Of a DNA stretch of 64,000 nucleotides, positions 1-11,560 are shown piece by piece (position 1 is the first letter of the stretch; each line of letters opens with the position of its first letter). Made by a program: the position numbers and the translations under genes. The stretch is from Sclerotiophoma versabilis (lineage: Eukaryota; Ascomycota; Dothideomycetes; Pleosporales; Didymellaceae), in contig JAAROD010000095.1 of the NCBI GenBank assembly GCA_012274445.1, positions 1 through 64,000 on the forward strand, given 5' to 3'. The notes under the pieces are model-generated. The model worked only from the letters and a program-made list of their open reading frames with translations, made no database searches and had not been told where the DNA came from.

Positions 1-254
1 TTAGGTGCTCTAGTATCTCCTGTTTAACAGACTTACTTAAACCTTAGAACAGCTAGCTGTTATTAGATAACAAGGTTGCTAGCTCTATCTATATCTATCT
101 ATAGTTATTAGGAAGAATAATATCCTCTTAATTAGCACGCAGCTAAATGCGCAAATACAACAGAAGCGTGTCTACCTTTTAAGTTAGCTTATTACTTAGT
201 TATATGTGCAGGGGCTAAAACCTTTATTATAGATGCTGCACACCTACTACTACT

Positions 255-570
255 CCTCCTCTAGTAACCTATAACGCTGTAAGTACTCTTTAAAAGCTTC
301 AACGCAATAGTAGCTAGTAATAAGCTCTACCTTTGCTCCTACCACGCTTACCTAGCCTTTAAACAACAGCCACTTCAGATCCTCTTCTTTAGCGCTCTCA
401 GCTGCAGTAGCACTTACCTAAGCCTGCCCTATCTCTGCTAGGTAGTCTAGCATCTGCTGCACCTGCGCCTTAGAGTAAGCAACCTGCAACTAGTAGCTTC
501 TATCTTACTAAAGAACGCCTACCTTATTAAAGATCTAGCAGAGACACCGCTTATAGGCTAGGTTAATAGG
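255..570 (-). pseudogene. Unidentified protein-coding relic in repeat R
   Basis: Read on the minus strand, this part of repeat R is open apart from TAG and TAA codons that RIP could have made from CAG, CAA or TGG. The reading is rich in Glu, Lys, Ala and Leu and includes the stretch AKEEDLKWLLFKG. The matching part of copy 2 (about 17,470-17,800) is more degraded. It looks like a small charged transposon-borne protein, but I recognise no domain. The plus strand can also be read in places, so strand and frame are inferences from amino-acid plausibility only. Confidence 0.35.
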
Positions 571-883
571 CCTGTTCACACTAATACTCTATTCTAAGGT
601 AAGCACATTAATTAGAAATTTAGCTATTATAAGCAGGTAGAGTGCAGCTTAGTTATAGATAGAGTCTGCCTCCCTAATTTCCTTAACAGCCGTACGTTGC
701 CTTTTTTCTGTTTTAGTTAAGATGTCTTTATCTTTACGCTTTATTACAGTTTTGCTTTTATTAGAATTAGTATTTAAGAAAGGCAGTTTCTCTAAAGACA
801 AAAGTTTATTATTAAAGCTATATTAGATTAGTTATAAGCAGGTTAAGAGTTTGCAAATCCCAGCACAGACCTCTTACCCCTAA

Positions 884-950
884 GGGCAAGCAATGCTAAG
901 ACCTTACCCCTAGGGGCAACCACTATTTTCGCCTCTAGGGGCAACCTAAC
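884..950. repeat. 16-base palindrome, three copies
   Basis: Three spaced copies of TTACCCCTAGGGGCAA-type sequence lie here (at about 884, 904 and 928). The ideal form TTGCCCCTAGGGGCAA is a perfect palindrome. The same array in repeat copy 2 (18,115-18,312) has six RIP-altered copies of the type TTACCTCTAGAGGTAA, so copy number differs between the two repeats. Short regularly spaced palindromes suggest protein-binding or hairpin sites, but no function can be read from sequence alone. Confidence 0.7.
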
Positions 951-999
951 TCTACCCTATTAGTACAGTTTAGGCATATAGTATAGTATAGTATAGTAC

Positions 1000-1633
1000 T
1001 ACTATAGCTAGAAGATTTCTTAAAGAAAATCTTAGCTCTTTAGCTTTAACTTCTACCTATCTACTAGGAAAGAATGTTTATAATATAAGAGATAAAGATA
1101 GTAATAAAGTAGTAGGCTTTCTAAGCTATCTAGCTAGCTATAGTAAGCTACCTAGCTTAGTAAACTATATATATAAGAAAGGTATAGTAGTAGAATCTAT
1201 AGTAGAGGTATTTATACTAATAGTAGATATTAGGCCTAGAACTAGGCTATACTAGGTTCTTTATTATTATAGTAAACTCTTTTAAGAAAGAAGAATACTA
1301 TATTACCTACTATAATACTAGAGTAGAAGATAAAGTTACTCTAGTTACTAGTAAAGAGTTCTTAAAAGAGTATATTAGTAATAAACTCTATACTATTCTA
1401 GAGCTAGATAATAGGTATATTTTTATACTAGTATATTAACTATAGTAGCTAATAGGTTTAGGCCTTTCTTCTTTAGTAGAGAAATACTAGAGTACCTAAA
1501 GAATTTAGAAGATAAAGAAGAAGAAAAAAAGAAAGAAGAAGAAGAGAAAGTAGAAAGTACTACTAGTTTTACTAGTTCTACTAGTTCTACTAGTATAGAA
1601 GAAGAAGAAGAAGATCTTTTTATAGACTATTAA
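1000..1633 (+). pseudogene. Two-exon repeat-borne gene relic, copy A
   Basis: The plus strand reads as protein with scattered TAG/TAA codons from about 1,009. It includes the stretch SLALTSTYLLGKNVYNIRDK and, further on, LYTILELDNR, which is followed by an intron-like gap ending in TTCTTTAG near 1,480. The second exon is charged, then carries a short Ser/Thr repeat made of TCTACTAGT units, and ends with an acidic tail EEEEEDLFIDY before TAA. The same order recurs in three other copies, which supports a real ancestral gene. I recognise no family. The stops make all copies in this window non-functional. Confidence 0.6.
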
Positions 1634-2099
1634 ATACTATAGCTCTATTTTAAGTAAAAGCTTTTTAAGATTAAAATTAGTTCTAGAATTATATCTACTT
1701 TCTAAAAGAATAAAGTAAAAAGAAAAGAAATATCTCTAGCTATAGTATTATTATATAAATAGGAATAAGAGAGAAAAAAAAATTAGTTAAAGCTTTTTCT
1801 TTTATAAAATAATTCTTAGTTATTATCTTTAGTTACTATATAAATAGAAAGTTACTAGTTATTATTATAAAAGAATAGTCTTAAAAGAATTTCTTTTTAT
1901 ATATACTTAGCCTTTATCTATTAAAAGAGACTCTACTTATACTCTAGTTAGAAAAGATAGATAGTTATCTTTAGTTATTACTATATCTTAAGAGTACTAG
2001 CTACTATTTACTATAAGTAATTAACTCTAGTTATTTTTATAGCTACTAAGTATAAGAAAAAATAGTTATTCTCTTTAGTTATTTCTTTATTAGAATATA

Positions 2100-3262
2100 C
2101 TAGAGATTCTTTATAGTAGTATCTACTAGTAATTTCTATCTATAATAACTCTTTCTACTAGCTTAGAATAGGCTAGAATAGCTATAAAAGAAATTTATAA
2201 AAAGCTACTAGTAATTCTAAACTACTAGTTATTCTCTTTAGTAATTATCTAAGAGAAAAAACACTAGCTATTCTCTTTAGTAGTATCTACTAGTAAGAAC
2301 TATTTCTACTAGTATAGAATAAGCTAGAATAGATAAGATAGCTAAAAGAAAAGAAAAGAAAAAACTAGTAGTTATTCTAAAGCGCTAGTTGTTTTCTCTA
2401 GTTATTATCTAGAGAAAAGAAATACTAGTTATTTTCTTTAAAAATAGGTACTTATAATTACTAGCTATTATTACTATTTCTACTACTATAGAATAAGCTA
2501 GAATAGCTAAAAGAGAAGAGAAAAGAAAAGAAGAAAAAAAAACTACTAGTTATTCTAAATAACTAGTTATTCTCTTTAGTTATTACCTAGAAGAAAAAAC
2601 GCTAGTTATTCTCTCTACTAACAGCTACTAGTAATTACTATCTAGTATTCCTATTTTACTAGCCTAGAATAGGCTAGAATTACGAAAAAAGAAGAGAAAA
2701 GAAGAGAAAAAGAAAAAAACTGCTAGTTATTCTAAACCGCTAGTTATTCTCTCTAGTTATTACCTAATAGAAAAAGCGCTAGTTACTTTCTTTACTAATA
2801 TTTACTAGTAATTACTATTTAGTATTACTATTTCTACTAGCATAGAATAGGCTAGAATAGCTAGAAATAAAATAGTAGAGAAAAAACACTAGTTATTCTA
2901 AACTACTAGTTATTCTCTTTAGTTATTACCTAAGAGAAAAAACGCTAGTTATTCTCTCTACTAACAGCTACTAGTAATTACTATCTAGTATTACTATTTC
3001 TACTAGCCTAGAATAGGCTAGAATAGCTAGAAATAAAATAGTAGATAAAAAACGCTAGTTATTCTAAACTGCTAGTTATTCTCTTTAGTTATTACCTAAG
3101 AGAAAAAACGCTAGTTATTCTCTCTACTAACAGCTACTAGTAATTACTATCTAGTATTACTATTTCTACTAGCCTAGAATAGGCTAGAATTATGAAAAAA
3201 GAAGAGAAAAGAAGAGAAAAAGAAAAAAACTGCTAGTTATTCTAAACCGCTAGTTATTCCTC
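2100..3262. repeat. Minisatellite array A (about 165-base higher-order period)
   Basis: Short blocks such as CTAGTTATTCTCTTTAGTTA recur many times, separated by GAATAGGCTAGAAT-type blocks. A block of about 115 bases starting near 2,906 is repeated almost unchanged near 3,072, giving a higher-order period of roughly 165 bases. The near identity of these copies, in DNA otherwise scrambled by RIP, suggests expansion after mutation or very recent homogenisation. A closely related array follows unit D at 24,180-25,420. Confidence 0.8.
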
Positions 3263-3299
3263 TAGATAAGCTAGTAGGCCTACTATTTATTCTTTTTCT

Positions 3300-6200
3300 C
3301 TCTTTAACTCTTATACTATAGGTCTCTTTATAGGTTATAGCTGTTTTCTACTTATTACCTATTTTTTTATAGGTTTAGGTGTACTTTTATAGGTAACTAG
3401 TCTTTCTATAGGCCTCTATTTCTTTCTTAGCTTACTCTAAATACTAGTAACTCTAACTCTAATTCTAACCTATATTTACTTTTCTATCTAACTCTATATC
3501 TACCTCTTCTCTCTTATATAATACTTAATAGGGCCTACTACCTACTTTATCTTTTACTTTCTTCTCTCTCTTATTCTTTACTTAAAATAACTTATTACTA
3601 CTCTACCTACCCTTCTTTTTTTATCTTTACTCTCTTACTACTTTACCTAACTACTTTATAATACCTAACAGGCCTACTACCTACTCTTCTCTTATATACT
3701 ATAATATCTATAGGTTTAGAAATACCTTTCTAGCTATAGTACTATAATTAGGTTTACTAAACTTTCTCTAACTACTTTTCTATCTTATAATAATACTCTA
3801 TATATACCTAAAATACTCTTTTATATATTATTCTTACTCTACTCTATCTTCTTAAACCTTTTAGTAACCTATTTAAATATATCTTTATCTTTTTATTCTA
3901 CTTCTTCTAACTTTTTCTTATCTTAATTCTATACTTTTTTCTTATTATAAATAAGTACTTTTAGTAGGTAACTTACTTACTTTTAGGTACTTTTTCTTAG
4001 TTATAGGCTTTTTCTATATTATAAGCTCTTCTTAAATAATTAATTCTTACTAATTTTAGGTTACTAATATAGACTCTCTTAGTTTATATATAGAATAACT
4101 TTTAGGCTACTTAGGCTTAGAGTCTACTTTTAGACTACCTAGAGTAGAGAACTACTTCTAGACTACTTAGAGTAGAGAACTACTTCTAGACTATTTAGAG
4201 TAGTATATTACTTAGTGTACTAATTATAAAACTACTTAAGAAACTACTTAGGTTATAGGTCTTCTTATTAGCTTCTGTATCTTTATATATACTATTATCT
4301 CTTTAACCTAAATATAGTAAACTCTAACTCTATTCTAACTTATATCTAGGCCTAACTATAACTCTACTACTCTAACTTCTATTCTGCTCTAAACCTAACT
4401 TAGCTGCACTGCTTCTATAAATTATAAATAAATTTTTTTTATTTACTACTACTACACCTACTACTTCTACTCTACTATTAACTACGTAATTTAATAAAAC
4501 TCCCCTACTAACCTATTACTTTTAATATACTCTAATACCTATTTATACTCTAAATACTTAATTAATCCTTTTATTAAACTTATATCTATACTTTACTCTA
4601 TTAACTGCATAGCCTATTACTCTACTACTCCCTTCTTACCTCTATATACTAACTCTAATAACTCTTTTACTAATACCTCTTAGTATTAATAATTCTTTTT
4701 ATCTACTCTCTAATACTGTCTATATTTATTATCTTTCTATTAATTATATACCTTCTATAGTACTCTATACTAAAAACAACCTAAATACTCTTTAAACTAT
4801 ATTTTCTCCTCTACTACCTTAATTATCTTTTTAGCCTACTAGCTCTCTAGCCTTTTATACTACTATATATTATACTTACTCTCTCTTTTACTTACTACCT
4901 TATATATTCTATACTGCTTTATTTACTATACTAACTACCTATATAACTACTCTATATTAGTAAACTCTTACTACTACTACTATATTAATATCTATTATAG
5001 GCTGTATTATACTTACTACTACTACTTAAACACCTACTATACCTCTTCTTATTCTACCTTAACTATATCTATATTCTCTGTGTTACTACTGCTACTCTTA
5101 TTCTACTTACTCTCTTCTTTCTTTATTTTCTCTTTGTCTTTTTTCTTACTATCTACTTCTCTATATATATTATACTTCTTCTCTTCTTCTTTATATACTA
5201 CCTACTTTTTTTCTTACTTATCTAAATACCTGTCTAATACTACCTACCTATATATTACTATCTTATCTATACCTTCTATATACGCTTATACTAGCTACTA
5301 CTCTACTTCTACCTACTTATCTTTAGCTACTTGCTACTCTCCTTCCTGTATAATTATAACTACCTTACTATACAACCTGTTTTATTCTATATAGCTACTT
5401 TCCTGTCTATAATTTAATATAGTAAACAGCTAATTAATATATATAATATACTAGATATCTAGTATATTAATACCTATCTCTAACGCGCTTATTACTATAA
5501 TTACCTACTTTTTACCTATAGTAAATTCTTCTAATATACTTACTTTACCTATAGCCTTATAATAGTATATATAATAACCTAACTTCTTTACTAACTCTTT
5601 AACTTTTAGTACTAAATTACTATATACTATAACCTTCTCTGTCTTATACTTATATAACTTCTACTATACTATACTTAATACTACCTCTTCTACTTTCTTC
5701 TTTTTTACTACTTTACCTACTCTAATTACGCAGTATGCTATGTTTATTCTTATAGTTCCTACTTAGAATAAATTAACCTAATCTTACTTAATATATATCT
5801 ATTAGAATAACTTATCCTTCTTACTTAGTAGTAATATTACTATTAATATTACTATCTACGTCTTAGTTAATACTAACTTACCTAACTTCTATATCTCTTT
5901 ATAGAAATTATACTAGCAGTTTAATATAATATAATACTTATTAATTATAATCTAGTCTAGCTATTATATTACCTATAACTAGTTTAAAAATATTATAAAC
6001 TCTTCTCTAACTACTAACTTAGGTATTACTAATATAACTACAGCTACGTCTAGTAGGTAGTAGCTATTCTACTTAGTATATAATATCTCTAACTTCTTAT
6101 ATTACTATATTATATCTTCTTACAACGTAATTAATAGTACTATAACTACTATTATACTACCCTACTTAGCCTATATTAGTAATATAAATAATATACTTTT

Positions 6201-9200
6201 ACCTACCCTAGTTAGTATTACTGCTATAATATAACTCTTACTAGTAATAATAGTATTAATAGCCTCTTTCTATATACTATAAAACTTAACTACTTTACCT
6301 ATTATCTACTATAGCTGTGTAGCTATGTTTATCTTCCTTAACTAGCTCTATAAATTAATTCTTACCTTATCTACCTTACTCTTAAATAGTGCCTTTTTCT
6401 ACTTTTTATACTCTTTATTATTCTATATATCTACTTAAAACTCTAAAAATTAATACTAATCTATACTTAATATCTAGAACTATTATCTTCTATCTACTAT
6501 AACCCCTGCCTGCTCTATAATATCTTATACGTATATTATACTAGTAATATATACTATAGATTCTACTTACTTATCTATAATAAATACAGCTATATTCTCT
6601 TTATTCTATTTCTTATTATTATCTCTCTTTTCTATCCTAAACACTATAGATCTGCGTAAAAACTACTAGCTAATACTAATATTAATTTTATAGTATATAG
6701 TAATTATTAATACCTACTTTAATTCTATTCTACTCTTATACTTTAATACTTTATAAAACTAGTTACTTATCTACTTCTATTTACTAAGGTCTGCTAGCTA
6801 TATATATAATAATATTACCTTCTTCTTCTATACTATTACCTTTAATTACTACTAAAATAGTAATACTAACTATATATAATATACTAATAGCTTACCTACC
6901 TTATATAGTAAATATTAGTAAATAATCTTAATATTACTACTTATATTATAACTCTTATAGTACTATATAATAAATATAACTATACTATATTTAATAAAAA
7001 TATTTTAGTAGCCTTTCTTAATAGTATTACTATATTAAATACTACCTAACTCTAGCTATCTTATAGGCTATTCTTCTATAATATACACTAATATAGCTAA
7101 CTTCTCTTAGAATATAACTATATAATCTATATACTACTCTACCTTCTACTAGTTAATACCTAAATAGGTTTTCTACTTTATAAACTAGTCTCTAATAGTA
7201 GCGTTCTACTCTACCTACTAGAATAACTACCTTTTTTTATTTATAGGTATATAGGTATAATAGTTCTTTAAAAAATTCTACCTAGGCTGCTTATTAGTTA
7301 GGTTATTACGCAAACTATCCTATAGTATATTAGAGATAAACTTAGTAGTTCTACTATTACTAAATAATAACTTATTTATTAATAACTAATAACTCTCTAT
7401 TACTAAACTATATACTATACTATAGAACTATACTATACTAAACTGTAAACTCTTATATAATAACTTATCTTAGCTAACCTACTTAATATACCTGCGTAAT
7501 ATAGTATTATAATAGATCTTTAACCTATATATCTATAAATCTAATATCTACTATATTAGGCTGTAGCTACTATATACTATAAACTAGTCTATTATCTTCT
7601 ATATAAACTATAAATATTCTTTATACTAGTATTAGAGTAGGTTACTACTATTATTACTTTTATATATGCTGTTGCTATTAAACTTATTCTTATCTAATAA
7701 ACCTAATAACTCTAATACCTACTATATAACTATAAACTATACTACCTTAATAATAGCTAATAAAATAGGTAGATACTACTTAGCACCTTTCTATCTATTC
7801 TCTTTTATACCTAATATAGCTAATATATATACTAATAGGCTGTTATACTTCTTATATATAATTAACTAGCTTAATAATATAATATAAAATACTAAATATA
7901 CCTTCTAGATTCTTAATAATACTTATTACTTACTAATAGTATTACTAGCTATACTTTACTTATCTATTTCTATCTCTTTAATAGCTTTATTAATATTATC
8001 TACTATTACTTTATCTTTTACTTCTTCTACTTCTATTTCTTCTTCTTCTTTCTCTTCTTCTCTCTCTTCTTCTTTCTTCTTTTCTCTTTCTATACTCTTC
8101 TTAGCCTCTTTAACTAATACCTTCTATACCTTATACTACTAGTATATAAAATAGTACTTTAAGCTCTTCTATATATACTCTTACTATATATATATAAAAA
8201 ATATTAATATCTACTACTATAGCTATATATAATTACTAATTAACTTTTTATCTATATATAGCTATAATAGCTAAAACTATATCTAGTACTTTTTAGTTTA
8301 AATTACCTCTAACTATATAAATATACTAATATAATAGATAATAGACACTTAACTAAACTATACTAAACCTTTTATTACTACCTATATTACTGCCTTTATA
8401 GGCTTAGCCTACTACTTCTGCCTAAAGTTAGGCTCTGCTATAGGCTCTTTAATATATACTATTAGCTTAGACTACTCTATACCTACTAAATATAGTAGCT
8501 ACTATATCTACTCTAGCTATAGGTTTGCCTTATTTCTTTCTTTCTTCTAAATAGTATTCTATATTTATATCTTAATATTAGCTTACGCCTTAGCTATCTA
8601 CTTACCTACCTATACCTATACTGCGTTACTATTAATAGGTACTACCTCTAGGCTGCTATTGCCTAGCTAGTAAATATAGAAATACTATAACCTCTAGCCC
8701 TAAACTAATAACTACTAGTAATAGACTGTCTAGTAATTCTTACTAATATAGGTTTATATCTTTTTCTACTCTTCTTAGCTTAGACGTCTTTCTTTATCTA
8801 CTAGTAACTAATTATAGGTATCTTACTAATAGTTCTTTATTACGTATTTACTTTAGAATATTTAATAGTAATACTCTAGCTTAATCTAATATATTAACCT
8901 GTTTATATATACTAGTAACTATAGTATAGGCTTAATAGTTTAGCTAGGCACTTCTAACTTACTAGTATACTTAATTAAACTAGCCTAACTACTAACCTTA
9001 TCTACTATTAACCTAGCTTACTTATACTTAGCTAGATAGGTATACTGTATATAGCTCTTAACTTAACTAGGTAATATACTATATCTACACGCCTTATAAA
9101 TAGCTAATATATACTTAACTAAATACTTAAAATACTTACCTATAATACTACTCTCTATTATAGTAGCTATTATATAGCTAACTATAGTTATATACTAATA

Positions 9201-9450
9201 ATAATTATAATAATAAATTAATTATATACTATAGGCTGAAAATAACGCTTAGAAATATACTATATTAAACTATAGACTCTATATTATATATTATACTAGA
9301 AATATATCTTTCTACCTATATATATAATACAGCTATACGTGTAGGTAATATTAGTAATTACTAGTTATTATTTTAGAATGCCTTTAAACCTAGTTACGTA
9401 AGCTATTATAATCTTATAAACCTTACTCTAACTTCTAATATAAAACTCTA
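3300..9450 (-). pseudogene. RIP-destroyed RecQ-like helicase (telomere-linked-helicase type)
   Basis: The plus strand is strongly G-poor here, as expected for a coding sequence on the minus strand. The minus translation gives recognisable superfamily 2 helicase blocks. Motif I reads as a VGKS-ending P-loop (6,193-6,222). Motif II reads IIINKYYIIL (5,921-5,955), in which each residue of an ancestral DECH box is explained by RIP-type C-to-T or G-to-A changes. The C-terminal lobe begins KVIVYSNLVLKVKELVKKLG near 5,690, and the final block reads RQESSYIE (about 5,370-5,400), corresponding to the QESGRAGRDG motif of RecQ enzymes. A Lys/Glu-rich stretch lies at 8,030-8,110. Large RecQ-like helicases of this sort are known as repeated, often telomere-linked genes in fungi. 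Frequent TAG/TAA codons exclude function. Only the helicase core is secure; the outer limits are estimates. Confidence 0.75.
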
Positions 9451-11302
9451 ACCTTATTAACTACGTAGGTTATAGAACTATAAATAGGCTGTAACGTGTA
9501 ACTTAGTATACTAATTAATATACTTAAGTTTTAAATAAATTAGCCTAAAAGAACCTAATAACACTAGCTTCTAAATATAATAATATAGAGCCTATATTCT
9601 TAGAAATACGCCTATACTCTAAATATCTTAGCTCTAATTAAAAAGATTCTCTAATAATATTTAGGGCTCTATATTATTACTATTCTAGAATAGAACTCTT
9701 TAATATAACTAATTATTTAGCTATTAATACTACTAAATAGGCTACTTATCTAGAATAGCTCTATAATATTCTAGTAGTATAGAATACTTAGACTAAATAT
9801 TATATATTCTCTTTCCTATATAATATACTAGACTTTAATACTAGGCTTTAAAAATAAAACTTATTAGTAACGATAGGTACTAAAGTATAATAACTTCTAG
9901 CTAAGATTACCTTAGATAAAATAGCAGATAAAGCTATTAAATACTTTAAAGTACCTACCTGCAACCTATATATTAGTATAGCTATAGCTATTAGATTTAG
10001 TAAAGCTACTAGATATAAAGTAGCTATACTTATAGCTAAAGCTACTACTACTATAGAAACTCTTAAAGCTTTATTAGAAGTTATTCTATTAGAACTTATT
10101 AAATACTTATTACTAATACTTAGAGTATTTCTAGCTAAAGTAAATGTCTATATACTAGCTCTTTATAAAAGTAGTTAAGTAGCTTATTTAGAAAGTTATT
10201 TAGAAAACTAATAAGATAATTTTTAAGAACTTACTATTCTAAATAAGAAGTTTAACTTTATTTTCTTTATTTTTATCTTATAGCTACTTGTTTTCTCTAT
10301 AGAGCTTCTAAGACTTAGTTTTATACTAGTAGAATTTATCTAATTAACTCTATTCTATAGTAGTAATAATACCTACCTCTAGTAATACTATTCTATATTA
10401 GCTCTTTATTCTTCTTTATTAGATAAAGTATAAATTAAATATCTAGTTTATACCTAAAAGTTTTCTATAACTAGACTAGTTATAAACTAACTCTGTTAAT
10501 CTATACTCTTTTTTATTTCTATTCTAGCTTAATACCTCTTATATCTTATTTATACTTACTTTATATACTATTTTTTAATTCTACTACTAATACTACTTAT
10601 ATATAAAGAATATATTTATATTTAATAACTAAATACCTATATACTTTATATTAATACTATAGCTATATAGCTATTTTAATAAGTATAAAATATATACTAT
10701 ATTCTGTTATATCTTATAGAGTAGCTATATTAAAATATAGTATAATCTAGAATCTATATAATAAAAAGATATAAATTAAATATTATAGGTTATAGTAAGA
10801 TCTTATATAGACTATATTTATTATATAGAGTTTATAAAGAAAATAATTAGTAGTAAGTTAAGAAAGGCTACTACTACCTTAGTTATTTATACTACTTTCT
10901 CTTCTATATTATTATAGTATAGTATAATAGATTATACCTAAAGTAGTTAGAATAATCTATATAAGCTTATAGTTAGTATTAGAAGTATATAACTAGTAGC
11001 TAATAAATACTCTTAGAGTAGAATATACCTTACTCTAAAGCTCTAGTATATTAGGTAGTTTTATTTAATCTTATAGAAGAAGAGTAGCCTATATATAGAT
11101 TACCTAAATATACTATTATAATTCTATATAAAGAAAGTAGTATAGTAGTTAAGTAACTAACTAGAACTCTTACTTAGAACTAGAAGTAGAGTTAGGAAGA
11201 ATCTTCTTATATATAGTTATATAATATACTTATTAATAAGTAATACTATATATTTTATTTAACTAACTCTAGTTACTTATTAATAAGTATTATCTTCTAG
11301 CA
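9451..11302. other. Degenerate AT-rich DNA, no gene recognised
   Basis: This stretch is TA-rich and full of stop codons in all frames. A segment near 9,950-10,170 reads on the plus strand as an Ala/Leu-rich peptide without many stops, but I recognise no family. No terminal repeats are visible. Confidence 0.6.
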
Positions 11303-11560
11303 GGTATATAGTAAGTAGAAACACTGCCCTTATAGTAGTGTGTTTAACTTTATTAATTAAGTTTGTCTTTAGAATCTCTACTATACTTAAACTAGACAGT
11401 CTACTCTATACTACTTATTATAACTCTATTATTATAAGCTTTACTTAGGTAATAACCTAACCTAATCTTCTATATACTGTTTATACCTAAGAACTAATCT
11501 AGACCTATACTTCTAAGCTTTACTTAAAGTCTAATTTCTCTACTAATATATATCTATATT
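11303..11560 (+). repeat. Fragment related to the Gypsy LTR
   Basis: From GTATATAGTAAGTAGAAA onward this segment follows the second half of the LTRs at 33,694-34,183 and 41,986-42,475. Shared blocks are TTATTAATTAAGTTT, CTACTCTATACTACTTATTA, GGTAATAACCTAACCTAATC and TGTTTATACCTAAGAACTAA. Similarity fades near 11,520-11,560 and is absent before 11,303. It is therefore a partial or diverged solo LTR of the same or a sister family. No partner LTR is visible nearby. Confidence 0.7.

Larger units (their letters stand above)
1..985. repeat. Direct repeat R, copy 1 (window-truncated)
   Basis: This stretch matches 17,229-18,352 in the same orientation almost throughout, with differences that are mainly C/T and G/A. 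Copy 1 is the better preserved one: it still holds GCACGCAGC and AAATGCGCAAA where copy 2 has only AT-rich derivatives. It begins at the first base of the window, so it probably extends further left. Near its end (about 884-950) are three copies of a 16-base palindrome. I do not recognise the family. It could be a terminal piece of a larger transposon or a subtelomeric repeat. Confidence 0.85.
985..3275 (+). repeat. Gene-plus-minisatellite unit A
   Basis: This is the first of four copies of a compound unit; the others are at 18,353-21,195, 21,196-22,640 and 22,641-25,440. It holds a two-exon gene relic (1,000-1,633), an AT-rich spacer, a minisatellite (about 2,100-3,262) and the closing motif CTAGATAAGCTAGTAG. 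Unit A lacks about 290 bases of upstream sequence that units B to D carry before the relic, and repeat R joins directly to the relic at about 985-1,000. Confidence 0.75.

Noticed and set aside
884..950. Telomere repeat remnants (TTACCCCTA-like words)
   Set aside because: The words are palindromic and regularly spaced, not TTAGGG/CCCTAA tandem repeats.
5080..5394. A 104-codon Leu/Tyr/Ser/Thr-rich frame on the plus strand
   Set aside because: It is the antisense of the helicase relic in TA-rich DNA, with no motif or plausible composition.
7666..7869. A 67-codon plus-strand frame in AT-rich DNA
   Set aside because: It is a chance frame inside the RIP-mutated helicase relic region.
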